A stretch of DNA of 64,000 nt, from assembly GCA_002428265.1 (NCBI GenBank), contig DIUR01000018.1, positions 213,609 through 277,608 of the forward strand. The letters are read 5' to 3'. The notes under the pieces are model-generated. The model saw only the letters and a program-made list of their open reading frames with translations, was not told where the DNA came from and ran no database searches. This DNA is from Bacteriovoracaceae bacterium UBA6153 (GTDB taxonomy: Bacteria > Bdellovibrionota > Bacteriovoracia > Bacteriovoracales > Bacteriovoracaceae). This document shows, one piece after another, positions 15,748 through 24,902 of the stretch. Position numbers and translations under genes: made by a program. How positions within the stretch are numbered: the stretch's first letter is position 1; every line of letters begins with the position of its first letter.

Positions 15748-17913
15748 ATGAGTAACAACCCTGTAAAAGACGACAAATCAAAAAGACACCGCTCAAACAG
15801 AGACTGGTGGCCAGATCAACTCAACATTGGTGTTCTTCACCAACACACTCCAAAATCTAATCCTCTTGGCGAAGATTTTAAATATGCAGAAGAATTTAAA
15901 AAACTAGATTTAGATGCAATAAAAAAAGACATCAATACACTGATGAGAGATTCGCAAGACTGGTGGCCAGCAGATTATGGACACTACGGTCCTCTATTTA
16001 TCAGAATGGCATGGCATAGTGCTGGTACATACAGAACAGGTGACGGCCGTGGAGGTTCAGGATCTGGAAGCCAAAGATTTCCTCCTCTAAATAGCTGGCC
16101 TGACAATGCCAACCTAGATAAAGCGCGCATGCTTCTTTGGCCTATTAAGCAAAAGTACGGAAAGAAAATTTCATGGGCAGACCTAATGGTGCTCGCAGGA
16201 AACTGTGCACTTGAATCTATGGGGCTTGGAACTTTTGGTTTCGCTGGCGGAAGAGAAGATATCTTTGAAGCTGAAGAAGATATCTATTGGGGTAACGAGG
16301 AAGAATGGTTAGGTGAAACTCGTATCACTAAAGATAAAGAAATGGATAATCCACTAGCTGCTATTCAAATGGGATTAATCTACGTCAACCCAGAAGGACC
16401 CGGTGGTATTCCTGATCCAATTGGATCAGCTCGCGACATCAGAGAAACGTTCGCACGTATGGCGATGAATGATGAAGAAACAGTTGCACTCGTTGCTGGT
16501 GGACACACATTCGGTAAAGCTCATGGAGCTGGTCATGCTAAGCACGTTGGTCGCGAACCAGCTGCTGGAACTCTTGTCGATCAAGGTATGGGTTGGAAAA
16601 ACTCAATGAACTCTGGTGCGGGTGTGGATGCAATCACATCTGGAATTGAAGGAGCATGGAAACCAAACCCTACTCGCTGGGATCAAGGTTATTTAGATAT
16701 GCTTTTAAATCACGAGTGGGAATTAACAAAATCTCCAGCGGGTGCTCATCAATGGAGACCTACTGATCGTGCTACTGATACATTAGTTGAAGATGCTCAT
16801 GATCCTAAGAGAAAACATGCTCCAATGATGACAACGGCTGATATGGCATTAAAGATGGACCCTGCTTACCTTGCAATTGCAAAGAAGTTTCATGCTGATC
16901 CAAAACTATTTGGTGAATCTTTCAGACGTGCATGGTTTAAATTAACTCACAGAGATTTCGGGCCGAAAGTTAGATACCTTGGAAAAGAAGTTCCAAAAGA
17001 AGATTTAATCTGGCAAGACCCTATTCCAAAATGTGATTACACCCTGAGTGCTAGTGACATCAAAACATTAAAAGATAAAATCGCAGCATCAGGTCTGTCT
17101 GTTTCAAGATTAATTTCTGTTGCGTGGGCATCAGCTTCAACATTTCGTGGTTCAGATAAACGTGGTGGTGCCAATGGTGCGCGCGTTCGACTGGAGCCAC
17201 AAATTAAATGGGAAGCCAATCGTCCTAAACTTTTAAAAGAAGAATTAGAAATTCTTGAAAAAGCGCGCAAAGACTCAGGCGTAAAAGTTTCTCTAGCAGA
17301 CGTGATTGTTCTTGCTGGATGTGTCGGCGTTGAAAAAGCGGCAGCAGATGCTGGATTCAATGTGTCTGTTCCATTCAGAGGTGGACGTATGGATGCAAGT
17401 GCAGAGCAAACAGATGCACATTCATTCGAGCCGCTAGAGCCAATTGCTGATGGATTCAGAAACTACGTTAAAAAAGTTTACCGCTTAACTCCTGAAGAAC
17501 TTTTACTAGATAAAGCACAACTCTTAAAATTATCTGCACCAGAAATGACTGTTCTAGTTGGTGGTATGAGAGTTCTTGGAGCAAATACAGATGGGTCTAG
17601 TCATGGGGTCTTCACAGACAAAGTAGGAACACTGACAAACGACTTTTTTGTCAACCTACTTAATATGAATACAAAGTGGGAAGCTCAAGATGATAAAGAG
17701 CAACTGTTTAACGGGATCGATAGAAAAACGAATACAAAAAAATGGACTGCTTCAAGAGTCGATTTAATTTTTGGTTCTCATGCTCAACTAAGAGCTGTCG
17801 CTGAAATTTATGCCTCAGAAGATGCTAAAGAAAAATTCGTAAAAGATTTCGTGAAGGCCTGGGTAAAAGTCATGGAACTAGATCGTTACGATCTTGATCC
17901 TGCTTACAAATAA
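15748..17913 (+). CDS. katG: Catalase-peroxidase KatG
   Basis: A 721-residue bifunctional haem enzyme that removes hydrogen peroxide by catalase and peroxidase reactions. Distal residues Arg86, Trp89 and His90 are in RMAWHSAGTYR, the proximal His253 is in AGGHTFGKAHG. Trp89, Tyr212 (IYVNPEG) and Met238 match the covalent Met-Tyr-Trp adduct needed for catalase activity, at the spacing found in M. tuberculosis KatG. The second, non-haem domain is complete. No signal peptide, so cytoplasmic. GGAGGAG precedes the ATG and a strong terminator follows, making a one-gene unit. Confidence 0.97.
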   Translation: MSNNPVKDDKSKRHRSNRDWWPDQLNIGVLHQHTPKSNPLGEDFKYAEEFKKLDLDAIKKDINTLMRDSQDWWPADYGHYGPLFIRMAWHSAGTYRTGDGRGGSGSGSQRFPPLNSWPDNANLDKARMLLWPIKQKYGKKISWADLMVLAGNCALESMGLGTFGFAGGREDIFEAEEDIYWGNEEEWLGETRITKDKEMDNPLAAIQMGLIYVNPEGPGGIPDPIGSARDIRETFARMAMNDEETVALVAGGHTFGKAHGAGHAKHVGREPAAGTLVDQGMGWKNSMNSGAGVDAITSGIEGAWKPNPTRWDQGYLDMLLNHEWELTKSPAGAHQWRPTDRATDTLVEDAHDPKRKHAPMMTTADMALKMDPAYLAIAKKFHADPKLFGESFRRAWFKLTHRDFGPKVRYLGKEVPKEDLIWQDPIPKCDYTLSASDIKTLKDKIAASGLSVSRLISVAWASASTFRGSDKRGGANGARVRLEPQIKWEANRPKLLKEELEILEKARKDSGVKVSLADVIVLAGCVGVEKAAADAGFNVSVPFRGGRMDASAEQTDAHSFEPLEPIADGFRNYVKKVYRLTPEELLLDKAQLLKLSAPEMTVLVGGMRVLGANTDGSSHGVFTDKVGTLTNDFFVNLLNMNTKWEAQDDKEQLFNGIDRKTNTKKWTASRVDLIFGSHAQLRAVAEIYASEDAKEKFVKDFVKAWVKVMELDRYDLDPAYK

Positions 17914-17930
17914 TTTTAAAATTGATTGCT

Positions 17931-17957
17931 GCCCCTCTGAAAAAGAGGGGCCTTTTA
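17931..17957 (+). terminator. Intrinsic terminator after katG
   Basis: GCCCCTCT-gaaaa-AGAGGGGC forms an 8-bp GC-rich stem with a 5-base loop, followed by CTTTTATT. It lies 17 bases past the katG stop. It also abuts the stop of the convergent lipoprotein gene at 17958, whose transcript would meet A-rich flank AAAA in the reverse direction, so it mainly serves katG. Confidence 0.85.
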
Positions 17958-18422
17958 TTAAGAATCGCGAGGACGAATAACATTATAGACTTTATCAATA
18001 TGAAATTCTTTATAGGTCGCCGGCACTCTCTTATTCTCGCCAAGATAATTAACCATCAAGGCAATCTTTTTATCCTTATCAACCCATCTTACAAAAATCG
18101 CACTGTGTTCGATATCGCGATAAGAGTGGTTCACAAAATAGAGCCAGTCACCTGGTTTGATTTTATCAGAATTATAATAGGGCCCTTTAAACTTACTTTT
18201 AAAAGCAGTAAGCCTGCGATTCGAAGAATAACCAGCACGATCATAGACTGTGTTTATATAATCCCAGCAACCGCCAATAACAATTTCCTGATTGGCTATC
18301 ATTGAGCTTGAAAGATCCAAAATTCTTTCTGCACCATCATTACTTGATTGCTCCATAACTACTGGCCTTGAGGCACAAGAAACGAGTGTATAAAAAATTC
18401 CTAAATATAAAATGTATTTCAT
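17958..18422 (-). CDS. Papain-like-fold lipoprotein, possible cell-wall amidase
   Basis: A 154-residue protein with a lipobox (LVSC) at the end of its signal peptide. GGCWDYINTVYDRAGY near the middle followed by KPGDWLYFVNHSYRDIEHSAIFVRW resembles the Cys, GD and His motifs of NlpC/P60 or CHAP amidases, with Cys in GGCWD and His in EHSAIF as candidate catalytic residues. Probably attached to a membrane on the periplasmic side. The assignment rests on motif order only. Confidence 0.6.
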   Translation of the reverse strand: MKYILYLGIFYTLVSCASRPVVMEQSSNDGAERILDLSSSMIANQEIVIGGCWDYINTVYDRAGYSSNRRLTAFKSKFKGPYYNSDKIKPGDWLYFVNHSYRDIEHSAIFVRWVDKDKKIALMVNYLGENKRVPATYKEFHIDKVYNVIRPRDS

Positions 18423-18442
18423 TGTGTTATTCTACAACAGAT

Positions 18443-18886
18443 TTATGACCTATGCGATTTTTTCATCATATCAATAATAAGAGTATTGGCCTCTATGTTT
18501 TGATGATGCCTGGCCCAATAAAGAAGACTCTTTTTGTTGTAGGTTGCTTTCAAAATTTCAGGGTTCTCTTCAAGCGTTTCTATTAATGACTGCGTTTGCC
18601 CCAATCTTATATGGATAATGGTATCTTTTATTTTATCACGGCTAACATTCCTAAACTCATACTCAATTGTTGAATAAAGCTGCAAAAAAATAATCGGAAA
18701 GGCCAGGATGAAAACGGTAGGAGTTCTCAAGGCAAAACCATCATAAAATAAACAAATAGTAATAAAATTATAAATAAAATAGATGGCCATAAAAAACACG
18801 AATCGATCTAAATACCTGGGAAAGGTTTTAGAGTTTGGAAGGCTTCTAAGCTTGAATTTAAATTTTTCTAAATCAGCAAACTTCAT
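18443..18886 (-). CDS. Two-helix membrane protein with ankyrin-like tail
   Basis: A 147-residue protein with two adjacent hydrophobic helices (VFFMAIYFIYNFITICLFY and PTVFILAFPIIFLQLY) and a cytosolic C-terminus. The tail segment LIETLEENPEILKATYNKKSLLYWARHHQN followed by ANTLIIDMM reads like one ankyrin-type repeat. Function unknown. Same strand as the lipoprotein downstream with a 20-base gap. Confidence 0.55.
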   Translation of the reverse strand: MKFADLEKFKFKLRSLPNSKTFPRYLDRFVFFMAIYFIYNFITICLFYDGFALRTPTVFILAFPIIFLQLYSTIEYEFRNVSRDKIKDTIIHIRLGQTQSLIETLEENPEILKATYNKKSLLYWARHHQNIEANTLIIDMMKKSHRS

Positions 18887-18963
18887 AATGCCATTATAAG
18901 GCCTTAAGGAAACTCATCAAAATCGGATTGAGATTCTCATAGATAACTCAAAAGGGACTACCT

Positions 18964-19743
18964 CTAAAAAATGGCAGAATAGCTCTTCATCCATTCAATA
19001 AGCTTTTGTGTTAGAGGAACAAAGTAAGTAGCTGTCTGCCCGCAATTGTTACTGGAAAGGCCGTATTCAATTCCTACAAAACGCAAGCTCCCACTATTGT
19101 CTGTCATATAAGCGCTTCCACCTGAGTCCCCATGACAAGCACCAGGTCCGCTTACACCATGCTCTCCCACACCAAGACCGTTATATCCATTGAATTGCTG
19201 CAAAGGCAGCTTCATTAAGCTCTTGTTGCCTTTCACACCATTATTAATAAGCTGTCCGTAACCAACATGAATCAACTCTTTTCCAATTAACTCTTTTGTT
19301 GGAATTAATACTGGTGCGGGACTAATTCCCCACTTCGCAGTATCTACATCTTCTGTTAGCTCAATGATGGCGGCATCAGCATAAATAGAGTCATTAATGG
19401 GATGAACGATCACTCTATTATTTTTAAACTGCGGGACAATCATCGGAAGATCATCGGCACCTTCAGTCTCTCCAACATACACCCATGTTTGTTTTTTAAA
19501 CTCTTCTACTGAGACTTTGAAAGCTTTAGCTCCCAAACTTATACAATGAGCTGCCGTCAAAACAAGTCGTGATCCTACAAGTGTTCCACTGCAATAAATT
19601 TCCCCCGAACTTTGGGTAGAGTCTTTTTTATAAACAAGTGCCACTGATTGGCGGAAGCTATTATCAACAATGGCTTCACCGTCTACAATTGCTAGGCCTA
19701 ATTGTGGTAAAAGACTCAAGAATAGGAACACTACAAATTTCAT
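18964..19743 (-). CDS. Secreted chymotrypsin-fold serine protease (S1A)
   Basis: A 259-residue canonical trypsin. A signal peptide ends near LGLA, then IVDGEAI (the activation-type N-terminus). His is in LTAAHCI, Asp in YADAAIIEL and Ser in GACHGDSGGSAYM. Cys pairs around AAHC, GACHGDSGG and NNCGQ support disulfides. Because the mature part begins with Ile-Val almost directly after the signal peptide, it may need no propeptide. An extracellular or periplasmic digestive role is likely. Confidence 0.9.
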   Translation of the reverse strand: MKFVVFLFLSLLPQLGLAIVDGEAIVDNSFRQSVALVYKKDSTQSSGEIYCSGTLVGSRLVLTAAHCISLGAKAFKVSVEEFKKQTWVYVGETEGADDLPMIVPQFKNNRVIVHPINDSIYADAAIIELTEDVDTAKWGISPAPVLIPTKELIGKELIHVGYGQLINNGVKGNKSLMKLPLQQFNGYNGLGVGEHGVSGPGACHGDSGGSAYMTDNSGSLRFVGIEYGLSSNNCGQTATYFVPLTQKLIEWMKSYSAIF

Positions 19744-19832
19744 AGAGGATTTCTACCAAAAAAGCAGTTCTTTCAAAAGCTATAAGACCAAAAAAAATCC
19801 CTATAACTTCTTTAATATATTAGAATGATTCC

Positions 19833-20324
19833 ATGATTAAATTTCTTCTACTCTCCTTATTAATTTTTGCCACTGCACAAAATGTGCACGCTGGTTTTGC
19901 TGATGAAATCGCTAAAGGCATATTTCAAAAAAAAGTTGATCAACTATATGCAAATGCAATGTCATGCAAACCACTTGAGACTGATCCAAAGACTTCGATG
20001 AATGTATTAGACTGGATTAAAACTCAACCCCCGCTTCCTGAATGGACCATGCTGGCAGATATTGAAAAGACTGCTAATGAAGCTAGAAAATATGCTCGAG
20101 AAGTAGGTGGTAAAGATAAAATTCTTCATTGTCTGGCAGGTTGTTATATCGCTAAAAAGCTTGATTACCCTTCGGCCGTATTAGTGGGATGGATGAAAGA
20201 GCTTCAGGATGCAAGTGACTGTTCAAAGAAGACTTCATTTGAAAAGAAGGATTATGATGCGACGGTGATTGGGGCGAAGCTTGCTGCATTTGAAAAAACT
20301 TGCGACAAGCTTTGTAAGAAATAA
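19833..20324 (+). CDS. Cys-rich secreted protein, YfiM/DUF2279-like layout
   Basis: A 163-residue protein with a signal peptide ending at VHA. It has six Cys in the mature part. The segment DKILHCLAGCYIAKKL, then GWMKELQDASDC, then DYDATVIGAKLAAFE follows the Asp-His...Gly-Lys-Glu...Asp order of YfiM/DUF2279-type small membrane-associated proteins, with extra Cys. Weak resemblance only. It meets the convergent cold-shock gene with no gap. Confidence 0.55.
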   Translation: MIKFLLLSLLIFATAQNVHAGFADEIAKGIFQKKVDQLYANAMSCKPLETDPKTSMNVLDWIKTQPPLPEWTMLADIEKTANEARKYAREVGGKDKILHCLAGCYIAKKLDYPSAVLVGWMKELQDASDCSKKTSFEKKDYDATVIGAKLAAFEKTCDKLCKK

Positions 20325-20789
20325 TTATCCGTTTATTCTTTCAATAATTTTCACATGAATCGCGCTAAAACCTTTAGGTCCTTCACTAATCTTAAACTGA
20401 ACAACATCTTTATCGTAAGGAACGCCATCCACACATGCTGACTTATGAAAGAATAAATCATCCATCTCTTCATCGGCCTTAATAAATCCAAATCCTTTTT
20501 CAATATCAAAAAAATTTACAACTCCAGTAAACGTCAAATTATCATCAATCTTTTGAAGACGTGCTACTTCTTTAATCTGTTTTTCATCCCAGACCACTTC
20601 ATGAAGCTTAACAACTTTTTCGCCTTTATGGATTCTTTCTAATTGAGTGATGACAGCATCTTCACTTTTATAATCAACCAGCATGTCTTTGCGGTTACGA
20701 TTTTTTGTTTTAGTCATGTCATATTTTACTAAAGAAACTTTTATTTTTTTCACACTGATACCTTTTGAACATAATATTTTGTTTACCAT
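20325..20789 (-). CDS. Cold-shock-domain protein with N-terminal extension
   Basis: A 154-residue protein. The C-terminal 70 residues form a cold-shock domain with RNP1-like KGFGFIKA and RNP2-like DLFFHKS. The N-terminal 80 residues are basic (KTKNRNRKD) and of unknown fold. Expected role: binding single-stranded RNA or DNA. The ATG at 20789 has AGGTGG just upstream; a second ATG at 20717 (MTKTKNRN) lacks such a site. Longer than CspA (about 70 residues), so probably a specialised RNA chaperone. Confidence 0.8.
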   Translation of the reverse strand: MVNKILCSKGISVKKIKVSLVKYDMTKTKNRNRKDMLVDYKSEDAVITQLERIHKGEKVVKLHEVVWDEKQIKEVARLQKIDDNLTFTGVVNFFDIEKGFGFIKADEEMDDLFFHKSACVDGVPYDKDVVQFKISEGPKGFSAIHVKIIERING

Positions 20790-20869
20790 ATACCACCTAC
20801 TGATGCTCGAATCAACCTTACATAGTATTTCTAAATGACACTAAACTAAAATATCTGTATGGTGATAGT

Positions 20870-22081
20870 ATGAATAACTGGAAATTGCGCTACTTCACTG
20901 TTTTCACCGGACAGGCCCTTTCTCAAATTGGCTCTGCCGTTACCCAATTTGTTCTTATGTGGTGGATTGCTTCAACCACAAAAGACATCAGTACCATGGC
21001 AACAGCTGGTATCTTTGCCCTTCTTCCACAGGCCATTTTAGGTCCCATCGGTGGAATCCTAGCAGATCGATACTCTAGAAGATTAATCATGATAGTAAGT
21101 GATTCAATCACCGCTCTTTGCATGGTTGTTCTCATTTCACTTTTTGCTAACAACATTGTCGAACTCTGGCATATCTACGCATTGTTATTTATTAGAAGCA
21201 GTATGCAGGCCTTCCAGTCCCCATCCGCTCAGTCTAGTACAGTTATGTTAGTTCCAGAATCTTTTCTTCAAAGAGCTGCCGGGCTTAATCAAAGTATAGT
21301 TAGTCTTATGACAATTGCAGCAGCACCAGTGGGTGCAATGGCAATGAGTTTAATGACTTTTGAAGGTGCCTTGATGATCGACGTTGTCACTGCATGTCTT
21401 GGTATAGCACCACTTTTATTTTTTAAAATTCCTCAACCTGAGCGCTCTGAAATTCATACAAGTGCATGGACAGAATTTAAAGAAGGACTAAGTCTTGTCT
21501 GGCATTCAAAGCCACTTAGGCAACTTTATTCTTTGAATGGGATCATTGTACTGGTTATCATGCCATGCTTTACTCTAGTGCCTCTTTTGATAGCTGAGCA
21601 TTTTAAAGGTGGCCCAAACGAAGTCGCCATCATGGAAGGCCTCGCAGGGCTGGCCATGCTCCTAGGTGGAGTTGCCACATCAATTATAAACCCATCAAAA
21701 AAAGTAGTGACCTTTCTCATAGGCTTGGGCCTAGGAAGTTTTGCAGTGGCCTTAACTGCTTTGATGCCTGAAAAAAGTTTTATCATTGCTACAGTTTTCT
21801 GGGTGCTTTGTGGATTTGCTTATACCTATTCGAACACTCCGATCATTGCGCTACTGCAAGCAAAGATTCCTCCACAATTACAAGGTCGGGCCTTTTCTTT
21901 ATTAACCACAACGTCCGCACTAGCTTCTCCCATTGGCCTTTCTTTTTTTGGAACTTTAGGATCTTATACGGGAATCAGGAATATCTACATTTTAGCAGGT
22001 GTGCTCACTGGTTTGATTTGCCTTTTTAGTTTGAGATTAAAAGAATTAAGAAATTTAGAAAATAACAATTTTCTTCAATAA
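20870..22081 (+). CDS. MFS transporter, EntS/MFS_3-like
   Basis: A 403-residue polytopic protein with about 12 helices. It opens with WKLRYFTVFTGQALSQIGSAVTQF, close in style to other MFS_3 exporters. Motif A is GGILADRYSRRLIM. Substrate unknown. The divergent start region with the cold-shock gene is short (about 80 bases). The next gene begins 7 bases after its stop with an AAGGAGC site, so the two are co-transcribed. Confidence 0.85.
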   Translation: MNNWKLRYFTVFTGQALSQIGSAVTQFVLMWWIASTTKDISTMATAGIFALLPQAILGPIGGILADRYSRRLIMIVSDSITALCMVVLISLFANNIVELWHIYALLFIRSSMQAFQSPSAQSSTVMLVPESFLQRAAGLNQSIVSLMTIAAAPVGAMAMSLMTFEGALMIDVVTACLGIAPLLFFKIPQPERSEIHTSAWTEFKEGLSLVWHSKPLRQLYSLNGIIVLVIMPCFTLVPLLIAEHFKGGPNEVAIMEGLAGLAMLLGGVATSIINPSKKVVTFLIGLGLGSFAVALTALMPEKSFIIATVFWVLCGFAYTYSNTPIIALLQAKIPPQLQGRAFSLLTTTSALASPIGLSFFGTLGSYTGIRNIYILAGVLTGLICLFSLRLKELRNLENNNFLQ

Positions 22082-22088
22082 GGAGCGT

Positions 22089-22325
22089 ATGGAAAAGATA
22101 ACTCCATTTAAAATTAATGAGAAAGTCACATGGAAATGGGCAGGAGGAGTCGTAAAAGGAGAAGTGGAAGAAGTTCACTTTGCGCCGATTGAAAAAATCA
22201 TTAAAGGATCAAAAATTAAACGTAATGGTTCAGTTGAAAAGCCTGCTTACGTCGTAAAATCTGAAGCTGGAAATATAGCTTTAAAACTTCATACAGAGCT
22301 TACTAAGTCTTCAAAAAATTCCTAA
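22089..22325 (+). CDS. HVA1/DUF2945 Tudor-like small protein
   Basis: A 78-residue protein. FKINEKVTWKWAGGVVKGEVEEV followed by IKRNGSVEKPAYVVKSEAG and LKLHTEL is the pattern of the hypervirulence-associated TUDOR domain (DUF2945), a small SH3-like fold. Molecular role undefined in bacteria. It is preceded by AAGGAGC and coupled to the MFS gene. Its last 23 bases overlap the convergent J-domain gene. Confidence 0.75.
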   Translation: MEKITPFKINEKVTWKWAGGVVKGEVEEVHFAPIEKIIKGSKIKRNGSVEKPAYVVKSEAGNIALKLHTELTKSSKNS

Positions 22326-23160
22326 GACTTAAACTATCCCAAATAACTTGCTGAAACTCTTTTTCTCTTTGAACTTCTTTTTCTAATTTTGAGAGTTCAT
22401 TTTTAATATTATATTCTTGAATGGTAATTTTTTGAGAGTAAATCATTTTATAAACACTGGCCAAAGGGCCATGCTTCTTAAGACTACCCTCAAATAATTT
22501 AATTTCCTTTAAACGATCATTAATATGCTTAATATAAAGCTCTATCTTATCTTCAGAAAACTCTCTCGGCCCTAAATGCTCTTTTTCAAGCTTGAGCAAA
22601 CCATAAAGATCCTGATTTTCATAAGCAGCAGTTATCTTTTTCATGAGATCAGTCTTCTCGTCTTTAAGATGTTCTAGGGGCTCTCTGTCTGGATGAAAAA
22701 CTTTGGCCAATTGCCTGAATAGATTTTTTATTTCTAAATTCCCCTCAATCAAGTTTGCAGGATTTGGAGCTGGCCTAAATTTTTCATATTCAACTTCTTC
22801 TTCGTTTTCTTCTGTGTTCAACTTTTCAGAATCAGCAGAACTTTCAAAAAATGTTTCCGCTCTATCGTCACCCATGTTCTGCAACCCCAGGGCGAGATCT
22901 TTTATCAAATAATGAATAAGACGCTTCTCCTTTTTTTTGAAAAAAGAATCTGATAAATGTTTTTGCATTCTCGTAAGATTTTCAAACCTGATCTCACAAA
23001 ACTCTTCAATAATAGGCATGGCCTCTGCAGCGACTCTTGACTGAAGAACTATCAGTTCCTGCTCAAGCTTTTTCAATCTCAACTCATCACTTTGGATTTG
23101 TTTTAATTTTTTATCCAATTCAATTTTTTTTCTATTTGAAGGTATTATAGGATTATTCAT
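22303..23160 (-). CDS. J-domain-like coiled-coil protein
   Basis: A 285-residue, highly charged, mostly helical cytosolic protein. Residues about 140-195 carry IKNLFRQLAKVFHPDRE, with the His-Pro-Asp tripeptide of DnaJ J-domains in the right helix context. No Gly/Phe region or zinc fingers. Flanking regions are coiled coil. It would stimulate an Hsp70 such as DnaK. The ATG overlaps the stop of the MHYT kinase (ATGA), so the two are translationally coupled, which suggests a shared process. Confidence 0.7.
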   Translation of the reverse strand: MNNPIIPSNRKKIELDKKLKQIQSDELRLKKLEQELIVLQSRVAAEAMPIIEEFCEIRFENLTRMQKHLSDSFFKKKEKRLIHYLIKDLALGLQNMGDDRAETFFESSADSEKLNTEENEEEVEYEKFRPAPNPANLIEGNLEIKNLFRQLAKVFHPDREPLEHLKDEKTDLMKKITAAYENQDLYGLLKLEKEHLGPREFSEDKIELYIKHINDRLKEIKLFEGSLKKHGPLASVYKMIYSQKITIQEYNIKNELSKLEKEVQREKEFQQVIWDSLSLRNFLKT

Positions 23161-24647
23161 GATTGGATGATCGGAATCGTAACGATAAACTCTGAACCTT
23201 TATTGAGCTCACTTTTGACAACGATAGTTCCCTTGTGCATTTGAACAATTTCTTTTGCTATAAAAAGTCCGATCCCTAGGCCTTTAATATTATCTGTAAT
23301 ACTGATGCGCTCGAAACGCTGGAAAATCTTTTCTTGATCTTCGAGTGCAATCCCTCGTCCAAAATCTTTGATCATAATCGAAGCAGTATGATCAGACTTG
23401 GTTAAACTCACTTTAATCCCTTTACCTTCACCATACTTAGAAGCATTTGTTAAAAGATTCGTTAGAAGTTGTTCAATACGAAATTTATCCCATTCTACAT
23501 TGATTTCTTCAATTTTTAGTACCTCTACCTGTCCTAAAAGTGGGGAAAGACGCTCTAAAACTTCTTTCATGACTTCATCAAGATTAAAATTTTCAATTTG
23601 AAGATCAAGTTTTCGAGTCGCAATTTTTGAAATATCCAACATGTCTTCGAAGAGCCTGTTGATACGCACGATACTTTTATCTGTTTTTAAAACCATTGCC
23701 TGGATTTTACTTTTTTCTTGATTTTCAAGACTCTGGCTTGCATTTAATGCTCTCGTAACCAATTCGAGCTGCAACTTCATAGTAGTAAGTGGTGTTTTAA
23801 GTTCATGCGAAACAATCGAAAGAAACTCGTCTCGAGATTTTACGTTGTCTTCAAGAATTTCTGAAATCGCGATCCGGCGAGAAAGTGCTCTGTCGAGCAT
23901 TGATCCAACAAATGCAATAAAAAGGATGACGACTGTTCCGATGATGACTGCAACCGCAAGCCCTGTCGTGGCCAATAGTTGATCGTCTTCAATCATTTCT
24001 TTTGCCGTAGGAATAAATTGCATCCCCCCCATCGCAGTATAATGCATACCTGAGATCGCAAATCCCATCACTGCAGCACCTGCAATTCTAAAGATTAGTC
24101 CTTTTTTAGAAGTATCATTTCTCAATTTAAATGCAATTAAGAGGGCGACGAAAGAAGCCACGACAGCAATAACCAAAGAGGCCCAGACATAGGAGAGATC
24201 CCAAACGATAGTAGCGGCGATTCTCATGGAAGCAATACCAATATAATGCATTCCTGCTATTGCCGCCCCCATTGTCAAACTTCCTAAGACATAAGTCTTA
24301 ATACTTATTTCCTGACGGCTAACGATGATCAGCGTGATTGCAGAAGCTCCGATGGCCACGACAATAGATAAAATCAATAACGGAACATCATAAGCAATAG
24401 TTATATTCGGCAGGCTGAAGGCGAGCATTCCTACAAAGTGCATACTCCAGATTCCGATCCCCATTGCGAGAGATCCACCTGAGAGCCAAATCAAACGAGC
24501 ACGCCCTTTGGCCATCGCTAGGGCATTTGTTAAATCAAGAGCAATATATGAAGACAAAATAGCAATCACGATAGAAAGATAAACAAGAGAAGTATTGTGA
24601 TGATGATGATGTAACAAAAAAGCTTCCTCATTTCCGTTTTGTAGCAA
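23157..24647 (-). CDS. MHYT-domain sensor histidine kinase
   Basis: A 496-residue protein with seven predicted helices. Three MHYT-type motifs (MHFVGM, MHYIGI, MHYTAM) near the outer face are thought to bind copper and sense O2, CO or NO. The HisKA dimerisation helix follows (SIVSHELKTPLTTM), then N box (LLTNLLTNASKYG), G1 (DFGRGI) and G2 (GLGIGLFIAKE). An unusual run of five His (LLHHHHHN) lies just before the first helix and may bind metal. No receiver is fused; the divergent NarL-type regulator at 24903 is a candidate partner. It overlaps the J-domain gene by 4 bases. Confidence 0.9.
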   Translation of the reverse strand: MLQNGNEEAFLLHHHHHNTSLVYLSIVIAILSSYIALDLTNALAMAKGRARLIWLSGGSLAMGIGIWSMHFVGMLAFSLPNITIAYDVPLLILSIVVAIGASAITLIIVSRQEISIKTYVLGSLTMGAAIAGMHYIGIASMRIAATIVWDLSYVWASLVIAVVASFVALLIAFKLRNDTSKKGLIFRIAGAAVMGFAISGMHYTAMGGMQFIPTAKEMIEDDQLLATTGLAVAVIIGTVVILFIAFVGSMLDRALSRRIAISEILEDNVKSRDEFLSIVSHELKTPLTTMKLQLELVTRALNASQSLENQEKSKIQAMVLKTDKSIVRINRLFEDMLDISKIATRKLDLQIENFNLDEVMKEVLERLSPLLGQVEVLKIEEINVEWDKFRIEQLLTNLLTNASKYGEGKGIKVSLTKSDHTASIMIKDFGRGIALEDQEKIFQRFERISITDNIKGLGIGLFIAKEIVQMHKGTIVVKSELNKGSEFIVTIPIIQS

Positions 24648-24750
24648 TACTATTTATACAATTAAATGATCAGATTATCTAGCTTCCCTCTTATTAAAGA
24701 AGAATCTAAAGATTAGCTAAAGAGCAGCATTATAAAAATATTCAACAATA

Positions 24751-24818
24751 GCATCCCCGTTTGGGGTACAACCCTTCCCTGAAATACAATGCTGTATTGT
24801 CCCCCATGAAAGGGGACA
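24751..24818. other. Cluster of three small hairpins in a divergent intergenic region
   Basis: In the 255-base gap between the MHYT kinase and the NarL-type regulator I see three hairpins in a row: CCCC-GTTT-GGGG (24755-24766), AATACA-atgc-TGTATT (24783-24798), and TGTCCCC-N7-GGGGACA (24798-24818). The spacing suggests a structured leader, a small RNA or a multi-site operator. No known riboswitch pattern fits. The rest of the gap is AT-rich without clear signals. Confidence 0.35.
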
Positions 24819-24902
24819 GCAATTGTGCCGATTTTGAGCTTTTGAGAAGCTTATTGCCAAAATGTTAAATATGCTGACAATTAAAGTCAGGAGTTCTAAC
24901 TA

